A stretch of DNA of 64,000 nucleotides from Argopecten irradians. Taxonomy: Eukaryota; Mollusca; Bivalvia; Pectinida; Pectinidae. The stretch lies in NCBI RefSeq assembly GCF_041381155.1, contig NC_091149.1, forward strand, positions 11,362,609 to 11,426,608, written 5' to 3'. Positions 34,801 to 45,999 of this stretch are shown here, piece after piece (the first letter of the stretch is position 1; every line of letters begins with the position of its first letter). The notes under the pieces were generated by a model that worked only from the letters and a program-made list of their open reading frames with translations, had not been told where the DNA came from and ran no database searches. Made by a program: the position numbers and the translations under genes.

Positions 34801-35700
34801 AATCATTTAAGGTCAGAGTGGTCAAATAGGCTACAATCTTTAAACAACTTCTTGAGAACAACTAAGAGGTCTAGAGACCTGATATTTGGCCTGACAAAGT
34901 GACTATCCAGTTGTTAAAGGAAGACCTTATCCAGTTTGTTCAAAGGTCAAATGACCTTGATTTTCACTTTCAGAACCGAAAGGTACCCACTGGGTCAAAT
35001 AGGCTAAAATCTTTAAACGACTTCTCAAGCTCAACCGAAAGGCCCAGAACGAAATACCCATATTGGCCTGCAGCATGCTTGGATAAGGGGCTACCGAGTA
35101 TGTTAAAATGAATTACCTTGACCTTCATTCAAATTGGCTAAACATTTTTAACGACATCTTGAGAATAACTAGGAGGCCTAGAGACCTGAAATTGGGCCTG
35201 TGACATGCTGGGGTGAAGCGCTACCAGGGTTGTTCAAATAAGTGATCTTGACTTTCATTTAAGGTACCAGGGGTCAAATTTGCTAAACTCTTTTAACGAC
35301 TTGTGAATAACTAAGAGGCCTAGATACCTGATATTGGGCCTGTGGCATGCTGGGATAAAGGGCTAATAGGTTTGTTCCAATGAATGACCTTTATCTTCTT
35401 TCAAGGTCACATGGGTCATAGGCTAAAATCTTTAAACTACTTCTTCTCATGAACCAATACGCCAAGGGTACTCAAATTGTCCCTGCGGCCTGCTGGGTAA
35501 GGGCTACCAAGTATGTTTAAATAAATGACCTTGACCTTCATTCAAGGTCACGGGGGTGACATGCTGGGATGAAGGGCTACAATATTTGTTTAAAAAATGA
35601 TCTGGATCTTCATTCACAGAGGTCAAATGGATAAAATCTTTAAACGACTATATTGTATTGTGCCAATAGTCATATGACCATTAAGGCCCATTGGCCTCTT
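34801..35700 (+). repeat. tandem array of about 140-bp GACCTTGAC units
   Basis: Around six units, each holding GGCTAAAATCTTTAAACGAC, GAATAACTAAGAGGCCTAGA, TTGGGCCTGTGACATGCTGG and AATGACCTTGACCTTCATTC-like words. It ends in GACCATTAAGGCCCATTGGC, the usual right edge of this repeat family. No coding capacity. Confidence 0.65.
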
Positions 35701-36600
35701 GTTCCCCGCCCAACGAAGTAAGCGGGGGATATACAAATGGGTTCCGTCCGTCCGTACGAATGGTTTCCGGAGCATAACTCTAAAACCAGTAGAATTATTT
35801 CCACGAAACTTCATACACACATTGGTCTTATGGTCTAGTAGTGCCTTTTGCTATTTTTAGGTTTTCATTTTTTGTATTTTTTCCATAACCATGGAAACAT
35901 TGCTGAAAATATCATATTTTTGTACCAGGTTCGTTTCCGGAGCATAACTCTAAAACCAGAAGAGATATTTCCACGAAACGTCATAGACACATTGGTCTTA
36001 TGGTCTAGTAGTGCCTTTTGCTATTTTTAGGTTTTCATTTTTTGCACTTTTTTCCGTTACCATGAAAACATTGCTGAAAATATTATATTTTTTGTGCCAG
36101 GTTCGTTTCCGCAGCATAACTGGAAAACCTGTTGAGATATATGCACGGAACTCCATAGGCACATTAGTCTTATGGTCTAGTAGTGTCTTTTGCTATTTTA
36201 AGGTTTTCACTTTTTGTACTTTTTTCTGTAACCATGTGATGGTGTGTATGTATGATTGTTGTGTAAGAATCGTTTGTATGCACAATGTAAAACCATGTAG
36301 AGATATGTATGAAACTTATAGATACGTTGTTGTATGGTCTATATTGCTTTTGAATCGGTACTTTTTATGAAAATAAAAAGAATAAAAGAAAATGCTCAAA
36401 AAATATTATATATTCTAGCAACTCTGAGTAGGAAAAAAAATCAAAAGCAAATCTTTAAACGAAACTTCTCAAGACATTCTTTGAATGGTCTATGATACTT
36501 TTCTATAGGTTTTCTTTTTTGCACTTATTGAGATGACCAGGGCTACCATTGCTGAAAATATCATGTAAATGATTTGACCACCCAAGGTTGTGTATATATA
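35701..36600 (+). mobile_element. GCGGGGGATA element with about 171-bp tandem units
   Basis: Begins CCCCGCCCAACGAAGTAAGC-GGGGGATA. The marker GTTTCCG(G/C)AGCATAACT recurs at 35763, 35933 and 36105 (spacing 170 and 172), giving three units with TCTTATGGTCTAGTAGTGCC inside. The right end is unclear. Confidence 0.6.
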
Positions 36601-36810
36601 ATAAAAAGTCAAGGCCTAGAGACCTGATATTTGGCCTCTTTGACAACTTCCTTTTTCCTGTTTTTTTCCATGGGATGAAGAGCTACAAATATTTGTTTAT
36701 AAAAATGATCAGGATATTCATTCACAGAGGTCAAAAGGCTAAAATCTTTAAACGACTATATTGTATTATGCCAATAGTCATATGACCATTAAGGCCCACG
36801 GGCCTCTTGC
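36601..36810 (+). repeat. second copy of the GACCTTGAC right edge
   Basis: From about 36705, TTCATTCACAGAGGTCAAA, AATCTTTAAACGACTATATT and ATGACCATTAAGGCCCACGG repeat 35610-35699 nearly base for base, on the far side of the GCGGGGGATA element. Confidence 0.7.
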
Positions 36811-37901
36811 TTTTTAATAAATGTGTGTCGTTTCACATATACAAGTCGCAAAAGTAATCTCCGTTCAAAAACATACCTTTAGAATTTTCAACTTTCGGAA
36901 ATGCCCCTTTTTACCGGAAGTGACGCACTGTGAGTAACAGATTGTGTCTGTGACAACACGATGGATTCGTGCTTAATGCGTATCCATTTGGAAACATTGT
37001 TTTATAACTCATCGTCTCTTTAAATTTGAATTTATTTTTTTTACTTTCGTATATAAGTGTTTGTATGCCTAAGGTTTTTTTTTCTGCAAATGTGATAAAA
37101 ATGTGATAAAAAATTTTGGCACAAAAGGTGAAGGTGAATTGTTGCAGCTTACTCCAGCGGTATGAGGACATCTCACACTTGGAGACCTCGGCACTTAGGG
37201 TATTTTTTCACCTCGGCATTTTTCCCGATATCCCGGCATTTTTGTCGGTATAATAATAAAATGATAACTGAGTTAGGCATTAAGTCAACAATATACATCA
37301 TTAGTCTAATCTTTAATGTCTCGCGTATAAATTCTTGATATATAAAATACACCTTTTATAATTTTTGACAGAACCGAACATAAATTGTAAAACTTAAGAT
37401 TGATTATAATTTTCGGCACTTGTTTATTTTCAGTTATCACAAATACATGTAAATGCATGTACAAGAATATTTTTGTTTATCTTTTAAAATAATAACCAAA
37501 GATATATATCTAAATTTTATTTCACGTGTTCCGTGGTACAATAATAATGTAGTTCAGATTCCCGAATGTGTCAATTTAGGATATATTTATACAATATACA
37601 TATAAATATTCATTTAGAAACCTCAATGCGTGTTATCATCCTCTTTCTCTTCGGTTAAGATCTGCAGTTATCTCTCATATCATACAATAATTAGTTTACG
37701 GCAAATTAACTCCTTATAATTTTAAAAGTAGCTGTCAATGATTAATGGTAAAAGATGCATGGAATGTAAATTATGCTGTCGACAGACTTTTGAAGCGTGT
37801 AGTAACTTACAAAATATCGACTTTATCCCGATCTCAAGTACTAGATCTAGTCTATCGGTAAGAAAATAAAATATGCTTCAACTTCTTGATTTCAGCATTT
37901 C

Positions 37902-38248
37902 TAAAAATGTTTCACCGCTGACAAATGGTATTTTTCTATCTATCAAAAACAGGAGCAGACGATTTTGTATCACAAAAGTTACGTACTTTACACCATTATC
38001 CTCATTGAAAAGGTCGAGTTTCTAATTTTACTTCAAGTTAAAATATTTTTAAAAAAATGCATCCCGAAAAAATCCGTGACACGATGTCCTATATGCAATG
38101 AAGTACTGATTGCGTATGCACCAAAATCAAATTAAATTGTTTTATTTTATTATTTGTGTTAATTAGATATATACATATGCGATTAAACACTTATTATAGT
38201 TCAAATGATGAATATCGCTTATACGCTGTCGGCGGCGGAGCATCTTTA
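37902..38248 (+). mobile_element. AAAGATGCTCC MITE, uninterrupted copy
   Basis: The left end AAAAATGTTTCACCGCTGAC is a diverged form of the family terminus; the right end GGCGGCGGAGCATCTTTAA is clear. About 347 bp without coding content. Confidence 0.65.
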
Positions 38249-39125
38249 ATAAATTTACTTTAATTTATTTTTTCTGATATTCACAACTGGAATATTTTTG
38301 CAGCATATTGATCATCGTATCGCTATAGGTTTATAACAACATAATTGTCATATGCCCCGCCATAGCATTAGCTACTACATGTACATGTAGCCTCGATGTT
38401 CACGTGTCAGTCAATTATAATTATCAATTGATTGACGAGATGTGTTCCTTATTGGTTACTGAATCTGTGCTCCAGGCGAATACGCTCAGATTTATTTCTG
38501 TAACCAAACAGAAGCATATTATATGCAATATGTCGCTATAAAGAAATCTTCAAGTATATTTTGCAAAAACGTTAATTTACGTTACGGGACTTGTATGGGC
38601 AAAACCATAACAAAATACATAACACTGTAAAATCTACTAACTCTCCACTGTAAAATCTACTAAGTTAACTCTCCATGAACGGAGTATATAATGAACAGCG
38701 AACTTTAATTTGATTGCTGTAAAATCTTGCGATATTGGAAATTAAAGCTCAGATATGTCAATTTCTGAGGCACGTTCATGTCTTCTCTGTAACAATTTAC
38801 CTTAGTAATTTTAAACAGGGAGAACTTGGTCAATTTTCTTTTATGTATTTGTGATAAAAACAAACCTGAAATGTTGTTTGTTGGTCCTTTGATATTGTCG
38901 AAATCAATTCTTTATGTTTGCAAATTGCAAACAATTGTAAAATCAGGTTTCCTAGTATTCTATATTTTAAAATATATATAATGCATTTTGACATATTTTA
39001 AGTTGATTGTAACAGTTTCGTTTTTAACCAAATTTAATTAAATTCCATGTGATCGTAGATAAAAATTTGCAGATCGTAAAAATTCAGTCTTTTAAAAAAT
39101 TTGACGTCATTTTTTTTGTTAAGCA
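38249..39125. other. gene-free stretch
   Basis: AT-rich with no recognised gene or repeat unit. Confidence 0.4.
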
Positions 39126-39129
39126 CTAA

Positions 39130-42100
39130 CGACATTTGTATTTGTTTGTTTGTTTGAGTTTTTAGTTTTTACGACCCATCGACAACTAAGGTCATTTAGG
39201 GCCAAACTACAGGGCAGACATTAATACCAGGATATAAACAAGGACTGTATCTAAAAGATCAGGATAAGAAAAAGGCAAGCAAAAACTAAAACAAAATTGT
39301 AAATGTTGATTTAATAAAAAGAGTTACATAGGATGAAATAGTTTTGGCTAAAACACATGATAAAACTAATGCACAATGTTGACGAAACGATGAGTGTTGC
39401 GTTGAAATGAATATAAGATGAGATGAGAAGACGTCCGAATTTTGTTAAAAATGCCGATCTCTTTGAGATAATTAAAAATACAATTATGTTTCACGGCATG
39501 GAACAAAGTGTACATGTCGGAGACATCATAGTACTTATCTCGTATGTGTTTAAAATCAATACAGTGCGATAAAATATGCTCCACTGTGAGAGGAGAATCA
39601 CATGCATGGCATGTAGGAGGATCCTCCCCTCTCAAAAGATAGGAATGTGTAAAATATGTGTGTCTAATTCGGAGCTGAGAGAGGACAACTTTCTCTCTGC
39701 GGTCTCTCCGACTGGACAGATTAGGATTAAGTGTAGGTTGTATTTTAAACAATTTGTTGTTTGTTTCGGTAGACCACCTTTGTTGCCAATGGTGTTTAAT
39801 GGCTGACTAAATGGTTTGATGTCAGTGTAAGGTAGTTTCAAATCTGTTTGTGCTAGGCGAAGAGCAGTCTTATCTGCATTATCGGCCTTTTTATTCCCCT
39901 TTATACCCACATGGCTAGGAATCCAGAGATAAGTAATTTTAGTTTTAGAAGACAATCGAAATGTTCGGATCAAAAGATTTTGGATTAATGTGTTTCTAGG
40001 GTTTCTTTATTTCAAAGCCTGAAGAACCGAAAGAGAGTCGGAACAGTTGATTGCCTTTTCAATGCAATGTTCTTCGATATGGTCAAGCGCCAGACCGATA
40101 GCACATGCTTCCGCAGAGAAAATGGAGGCAACATCCGGGAGTCGGATAGAGGAGCATTGATTAGATGACGCAACATTATCACCATCTTTTGAGCCGTAAG
40201 TGTAGATCTGAACATGGTCAGGGAAAGCCCTAATGCACTCCCGAAAGGAGGATTTGTGTTCTTCGGGTAATGCAATGGAATTTGCCCTCTTATGTAGAGA
40301 TAAATTGATACCAGGTGTTTGAATGAGCCATTGTTGTAGATCCGATACGGTGTACTCGTCAATGGTGTCGAAATTTATATTTATTTCCAGCAAAAAATTT
40401 GAAATTCTGATGCCAAATGTTGGTATGAGCTGTTGATTTTGTGAAAATATTTCTTGGTGTTATGGATTGAATACAAGGTTAAATGCGGGATTTTCGGGGT
40501 TGGATTTCAGTTACAGCAGCATACTGTAAGGATAATTTCTTTCGTCGATCGTCTAGAGATTCCTAATTAGCTTCGACATGGAGACTCTTCACAGGTGTTG
40601 TTCGAAAAGCTCCAAGTGCGAGACGCAGTCTCTGATTCCGTATAGGGTCAAGCATCTGTAGAGACTGCAGAACCAAATGATTTCGCTATATACGATATAT
40701 TAACGTTTGCCACTGTCCAGGTTAAATGGAGTTTTCAAGTCTGGTCACCTGTCACTAATTTTGAAGAATGGCCATCTCGCATACCTGTGAATAAAAAAAA
40801 TAAGATTTACCATCTTGCTAAACTTTTATATGGGGGGTGCCATCTTATGTTGAATTCCGCATCAAATATTGACCAAAATATTCATGAAAGTCCAATATTG
40901 ATTACTTCCCCCTGTCAGAGACACACTTGACAGAGTTTTAAAAATTTCTTTATATATTTTACATCTACATATATTGCCCAACCAACATATTAGTCCAAGA
41001 AATTTAGTTTGTTCTACTGGAATTTTAATTCCATTGAGTGCGAGGTCAGGATCATTGTGTGGTTATCGTTTTTGATAGAGGTGCATACAGACAGTTTTTG
41101 ATCTTGAAAATCTAAAGCCATTTTCTTCAGCCCAATTTTGTAATTTGTAGTTGTCGTTCTATAGTGTGCATGTTTTTTTAATCTGTAACAGATCAAGAAA
41201 TCATCCACAAATAGAGACCCTTCCGTAGATTGGCCAAGACATTTAGTTATGTTGTTAATTTTTAATCCAAAAAGTGTGACAGACAGGATACCACCCTGAG
41301 GGACAACAATCTCCTGTGTTTCTGTTTTGGAATAAGTTGAACCCGTTCGAACTTTGAAATGCCTGTCAGATATAAAATTTGAAATAAACTTTGCCAAATT
41401 ACCACGTATACCAATATCATGGAGATCGTTCATGATTCCACATTAGCAAGTTGTGACGTATGCCTTTTCAAGGTCAAAGAATACGGCCACAAGATGTTCT
41501 TTCTTGGCAAATGCTTCTCGTATAAATGTTTCTAGTCTTACTACATGTAAGTGGTCTACCGTTCCCCTGCGGTTTCTAAAGCCGCTTTGTAAAGGACTTA
41601 AAATATTGTTTGATTCCAGGAACCAAACTAATCTAGTATTTATCATACGTTCTAGAGTTTTACAAATGTAACTCGTCATTGAAATAGGACGATAGTTATT
41701 GGCATCAGTAGCATCTTCCCGGGCTTCGGAAGGGGTATAATAGTGTAGATTCCTTCCAAGACTCGGGAATTTTGCCAGAAGAGTAAACTTGGTTAAATAT
41801 AGTTAAAAGGCATTTTAGTGGAGAGTCTGGTAATTGTTTTAAAAACATATGGAATTTCGTCTGGTCCAGCTGCCGAGTCCTTTGATTTCTCAAGGGACTC
41901 GAGCAATTCTGGTATCTCGAAAGGCATATTGTAACTTTCAGTATAAGATGATTTAAAAATGAAGACGTCTCTTTTTCTTTTCATTTTGAAATTTTTGAAA
42001 ATTTTTGAATGATTTTTGACGAATGAATTTTTAGCAAAATTTTTGGCAAAGGCGTCAACTATATCGGATTTGGAAGAAAACATTGTATTTTTGTAAATGA

Positions 42101-43387
42101 GGTGGGAGGATGGTGTTGCTTTTCTATTTCCACTGATTTTACCAATCATTTCCCAAACTTTCTTCGAAGATGTATTTGAATATATTGGCGAAGCCAAGTA
42201 CCGCCTCAGAGCTGAATTTCTAACCAGATTTATTGATAAATGAATCATTTGAGAGAAGAAACTTTGTAGGTTTTGGCACGGTGAGCGCTTCTGAAAATTT
42301 TAATTGGGTCATCAAGGTTCAAAACTTTATCCTCGATGAGTTCCTCTGCGCACAAGTTTTTAAATTGAACCCAGTCCGCCTTATGTAGATTCCAATAAGG
42401 AATAGGCTCCTCAAGTTTGGTGACCGTATGTTTTTTAGTATAATCGGAAAGTGATCGCTCTCACAAAGATCATCGTTGCCCCTCCAATCATAATCCAGAA
42501 GAATCGATGGATGGCACTACGATAGATCAATGTGGGTCAGCGAGCCAGAGGCAGGGTGTAAATATGTTGAAGCATTGGTGTTATAAAGACATAAGCTGTT
42601 TTTATAAATAAACTCTTCGATACGTCTATCTCTATCGTCAGAGCCTTGGGAGCCCCAGAGGCTATTATGACCCATGATAATATATGGCACTGGTAGTTGT
42701 GATATGATGTTACTCAGTTCATCACAACTAAATGGAGTATATGGAGGTAAACATATAGAACAGACATGTTATTTTTCGGCGAAGAGTTGCGCTTACAGCA
42801 ACAGCTTGTAAGGTGTATTTAGCTGAATGTGTCTGTGAGGGACATTTTTATGCACTGCCACCGCCACACCACCTGATGCGCTGCCACCTGTTGTTGGAGT
42901 TTTTGTGTATGGTGTAAATTGTCTGAGATTGATGGTGTCTTTCAGCATTATTTCTTGAAGGCAGAATATGGATGGGTTCTTTGTTTGTTTAAGATGTTTT
43001 AATTCTTCTATGTTCGCTTTAAATTCGCGTATGTTCCAGTGTATGACAGTGTAGGCTCCCTGAGGATAGTTTGTCGGACCGACAGGACTACTTGAAGTAG
43101 GTTGTTTGGTGGCGATAAATGTGCTGTCACCAAACTCGCTGTCGTCCGAAAGAACATCAGAGATGTTCCGACCAAGGATAGGGTCACCTGATCCCTTACT
43201 GGGTGTGTTGTTTAGTGTGGGGAGCATCACTAGCTTTACCTTGGTGGTTTCGGTCTGCCGTTGCTCGGTACTGTGAAAGCCTTCACCTACACTGATATCA
43301 CGCGGACGCACATCACACCCCCAAACGTGGTGTGCATCCGCAAGAGACCAGTGCACCCATTCTCGGGACGTGGACCCAGCTTTCATG
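39130..43387 (-). pseudogene. non-LTR retrotransposon (I/Nimb-like), decayed
   Basis: Reading the - strand 5' to 3', domains appear in order. An APE endonuclease starts with VIHWNIREFKANIEELKHL and CLQEIMLK (about 43000), then HNSLWGS and ESDHFPI (about 42690-42440). A thumb-linker has SAAGPDEIPY (41870). RT follows with GFRNRRGTVDHLH, VAVFFDLEKAY (41455) and VPQGGILSVTLFG then LFVDDFLICY (41200). RNase H has IYTYGSKDGD (first Asp now Tyr), FSAEACAIGLAL, INCSDSLSVL and WIPSHVGIKGNKKAD. The last domain is a C-terminal knuckle with CHACDSPLTVEHILSHC (39570). Many frame changes and stops separate the pieces. A (CAAA)n tail ends the element near 39140. The 5' end is truncated; no complete ORF1 is present. 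RNase H plus APE points to the I superfamily; the clade is a guess. Confidence 0.85.
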
Positions 43388-44150
43388 GGGACCCGAGATC
43401 TTTCCAATGATCGTCTACATATAAAGTTTCATTAAGCTTGGTTCATATTTACACAAGTTATCATATTCACAAGGTGCAATTATAATTATTAGTGCAAAGA
43501 GCAATAACTCCGTTTATTACCTTCAAATCAAGCTGATTTTCAAACTCGTCCGAGATTTTTCCAATATTAGTCTACATACAAAGTTTCATTAAGGTAGAAT
43601 CATATTTACTCAATGTATCGTGTTCTCAATGTCCAATAATTATTATTAGTGCAAAGGGCAATAACTCAGTAAATTACTATCGAATAATGCCGATTTTCTA
43701 AGTCGTCCGAGATCTTTCTAATGTTAGTCTACATACACTGTACAAAGTTTCATAAAGATCGGTGTAAGGTCGAATGATAACTATTAGTACAAAGGACAAT
43801 AACTCTGTAAATAACTGCTGAATAACGCTGATTTTAAAAGTCGTCCGAGATCTTTCCAATGTTAGTCTAAATATTTAATAAAGTTTCATTAAGATCGCTT
43901 TATATTTAAACAAATTATCACGTTCACAAGGTCCAATAATTATTATTAGTCGGAGGGCAATAACTCCGTAAAATACAGTCGAATCATGCTGATTTTCGAA
44001 GGCGAGATCTAATGTTAGTCTACATACAAAGTTTCAATAAACTCGGTTGATATTTACTCAAGCTATCGCGTTCACAAGGAAATCTAAATGGACGACGGAC
44101 AAAAGACTATCGCAATAGGTCACCATGACCTCGGGTTAGGTGACCTAAAA
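43388..44150 (-). repeat. about 159-bp tandem array ending in AGGTCACC edge
   Basis: CGAGATCTTTCCAATGTTAG-like markers occur at 43389, 43550, 43709, 43846 and 44004, followed by ACAAAGTTTCATTAAGATCG and CAATAACTCCGTAAATTAC words. It ends at GGTTAGGTGACCTAAAA, the reverse of the edge GGTCACCTGAGACGAAGTCT at 21561. Confidence 0.7.
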
Positions 44151-44471
44151 TACCATACATGTAGTTCCTTTCAAAATGCCAACCACAAAGCTATGTATCA
44201 CATTTAAAGATTATTTAGAATTCAACTAAACAAATATCAATAAAACAAAACATGAAGAAAGTAAACGAAGAAAGTTGACACAATACCCTGTAAAAGCCAG
44301 TAGCCTTCTGTTTTGTTTGAAAAGAGGACGGGATAGTTGCAAAAAACAACTTTTCCATCGTGAACAAAACACGGACAAGGGAGACGAAGACGGATTTGAA
44401 AATGAAGCTAGTCTTCCTTGATGATATTGCAGCATAGAATAGTGAAGTTTATACTACTCACCGCAATAAAA

Positions 44472-44684
44472 TTGTTTGTTTGTTTGATTAAATTTACGTC
44501 CTTTTAACAGCCAGGGTCATGTACGGACGGTCTCCCATGGATGCGTTGTGTAGCGTGTGTAACGTGCGAGGTGTGAGTTTTGGGAGACTGCGGTATGTCT
44601 ATGTTGTGTCTTCTTGTATAGTGGAACACAAGCCCTTTTTTATTGTGCTATATCACTGAAGCATGTTGCCGAAGAATTGATCGA
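44472..44684 (-). mobile_element. CAAA-tailed retroposon, 3' part, reversed
   Basis: TTGTTTGTTTGTTTGATTAA, ACAGCCAGGGTCATGTACGG, GAGACTGCGGTATG and GTGTCTTCTTGTATAGTGGA are the reversed tail half of the family. Confidence 0.7.
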
Positions 44685-44689
44685 ACCTT

Positions 44690-45780
44690 GGAAAGAAGAT
44701 TGCGAAGAAACTCACGGAAGGAAAATATCAAGTATGACGAGTCGTTGACAAAGTACAGGACTGCATGGCGGTTTATTGTTGAAGTGGTCTACAGAGGTTT
44801 ACGACTTAAATGCAGCAGGCACAAAAATAGCAATAAGCGAAACCACCAGACGTTTGACAAAACATAGAATGTAAAGGGAAGACGAGTCCATTTTTGAAAA
44901 CCATTAGCCATAATTCGCTCCATGCTATGTTGAAAGGTCTAAGCATCAGAGGAGGGCTGGTACAGCATGACATCGTTAACAGAGGCTACTAAAAGTACAC
45001 CAGTGACATGCTTCAAGTAACGGATGTTGTAGATGTACAATATCATCATTTATAAGTCACCACATAGTAATTCTGTGAGTCAGATGTATATTATCAGATA
45101 CTGTGCGAATGTTTAACCCATTATTTCTAGACAAGTCAATATCGACTGCATGGTAACGTTCCTAGTTGTTCTTTCTAATAGCAATTTGTAAATGAGCAGT
45201 GAATGGAAAAATCTCTCAAAGCTGTATGTATCAGCCTGATATAAAAATCCATCCCAGCTTTTACCAATTACGAAGATTCGTATACTAAAGATATGTTCAG
45301 TAAACCTTAAATTATAGGTATAGAAACTAAAATTAGGATTCTATATCTTCTACATAATTTAGTTTTCAATATAATAGAATTTGAACATTTATATGTTAGC
45401 CATTTTGATCACGGTCAACTTTTACCAGTTACTTATGTTCATATTTGCATTCAGTAACCCTGAAAAATACAGATGAAAAACGAAAAACAAGATCTACATT
45501 ATTTAGTTTTAAGGCATATTTTCAAGATAACCGCCATGGCCGTTAGAAGTAAGATCCGGTCGGGGTCCCATGCTCAAATACCTAGGATTATGTCATAGTA
45601 ATGTTATACCAACTTTCATACATGTATCACAAAGTGCACGTGGACATGGACTCAATAATCATGCTTTCTAGTATTATCATTATCCGTGTATAATGAGAGC
45701 ACGTGCTGCGATTTTATTGTTACGGGAATAGTCGGGTCATAACACCACTTTTGGTGGGAACATATGAATGACTCGCGCAG
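44690..45780. other. gene-free stretch
   Basis: The frame at 44643-44867 runs out of the retroposon into basic, low-complexity sequence and is not supported as a gene. Nothing else was recognised. Confidence 0.35.
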
Positions 45781-45819
45781 CTGGTTTAATGCAGGGTAAC
45801 CGCTTCGTTCTCTTTATAT

Positions 45820-45994
45820 ATTCATGAAGTAGTTGTCTCCGCCCACTTTTGATACGCATGCGCACAAAGACTGAAGTGCCGCGTCGGTTGTCGGGACCAA
45901 AGAACAGCAGACATCGATTGTGACAGGCTGACAGTAAATCAACACCGTGAAATTAGCAGTTACAAAATGGGAAAATTTGAGTTACACTCGAAAA
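45820..45994 (+). CDS. possible promoter, 5' UTR and first coding exon
   Basis: A GC-richer island (45770-45950) contains TTTATATATTCATGAAG (TATA-like, about 45815), CCGCCC and GCATGCGCAC (NRF1-like). About 150 bp later ATG at 45967 opens a nine-codon frame (MGKFELHSK) ending in AAAA|GTAAGT, a strong donor at 45995 (phase 1). The combination is typical of an animal housekeeping-type gene start, but I could not link it to a downstream exon in the window. Product unknown. Confidence 0.3.
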
Positions 45995-45999
45995 GTAAG

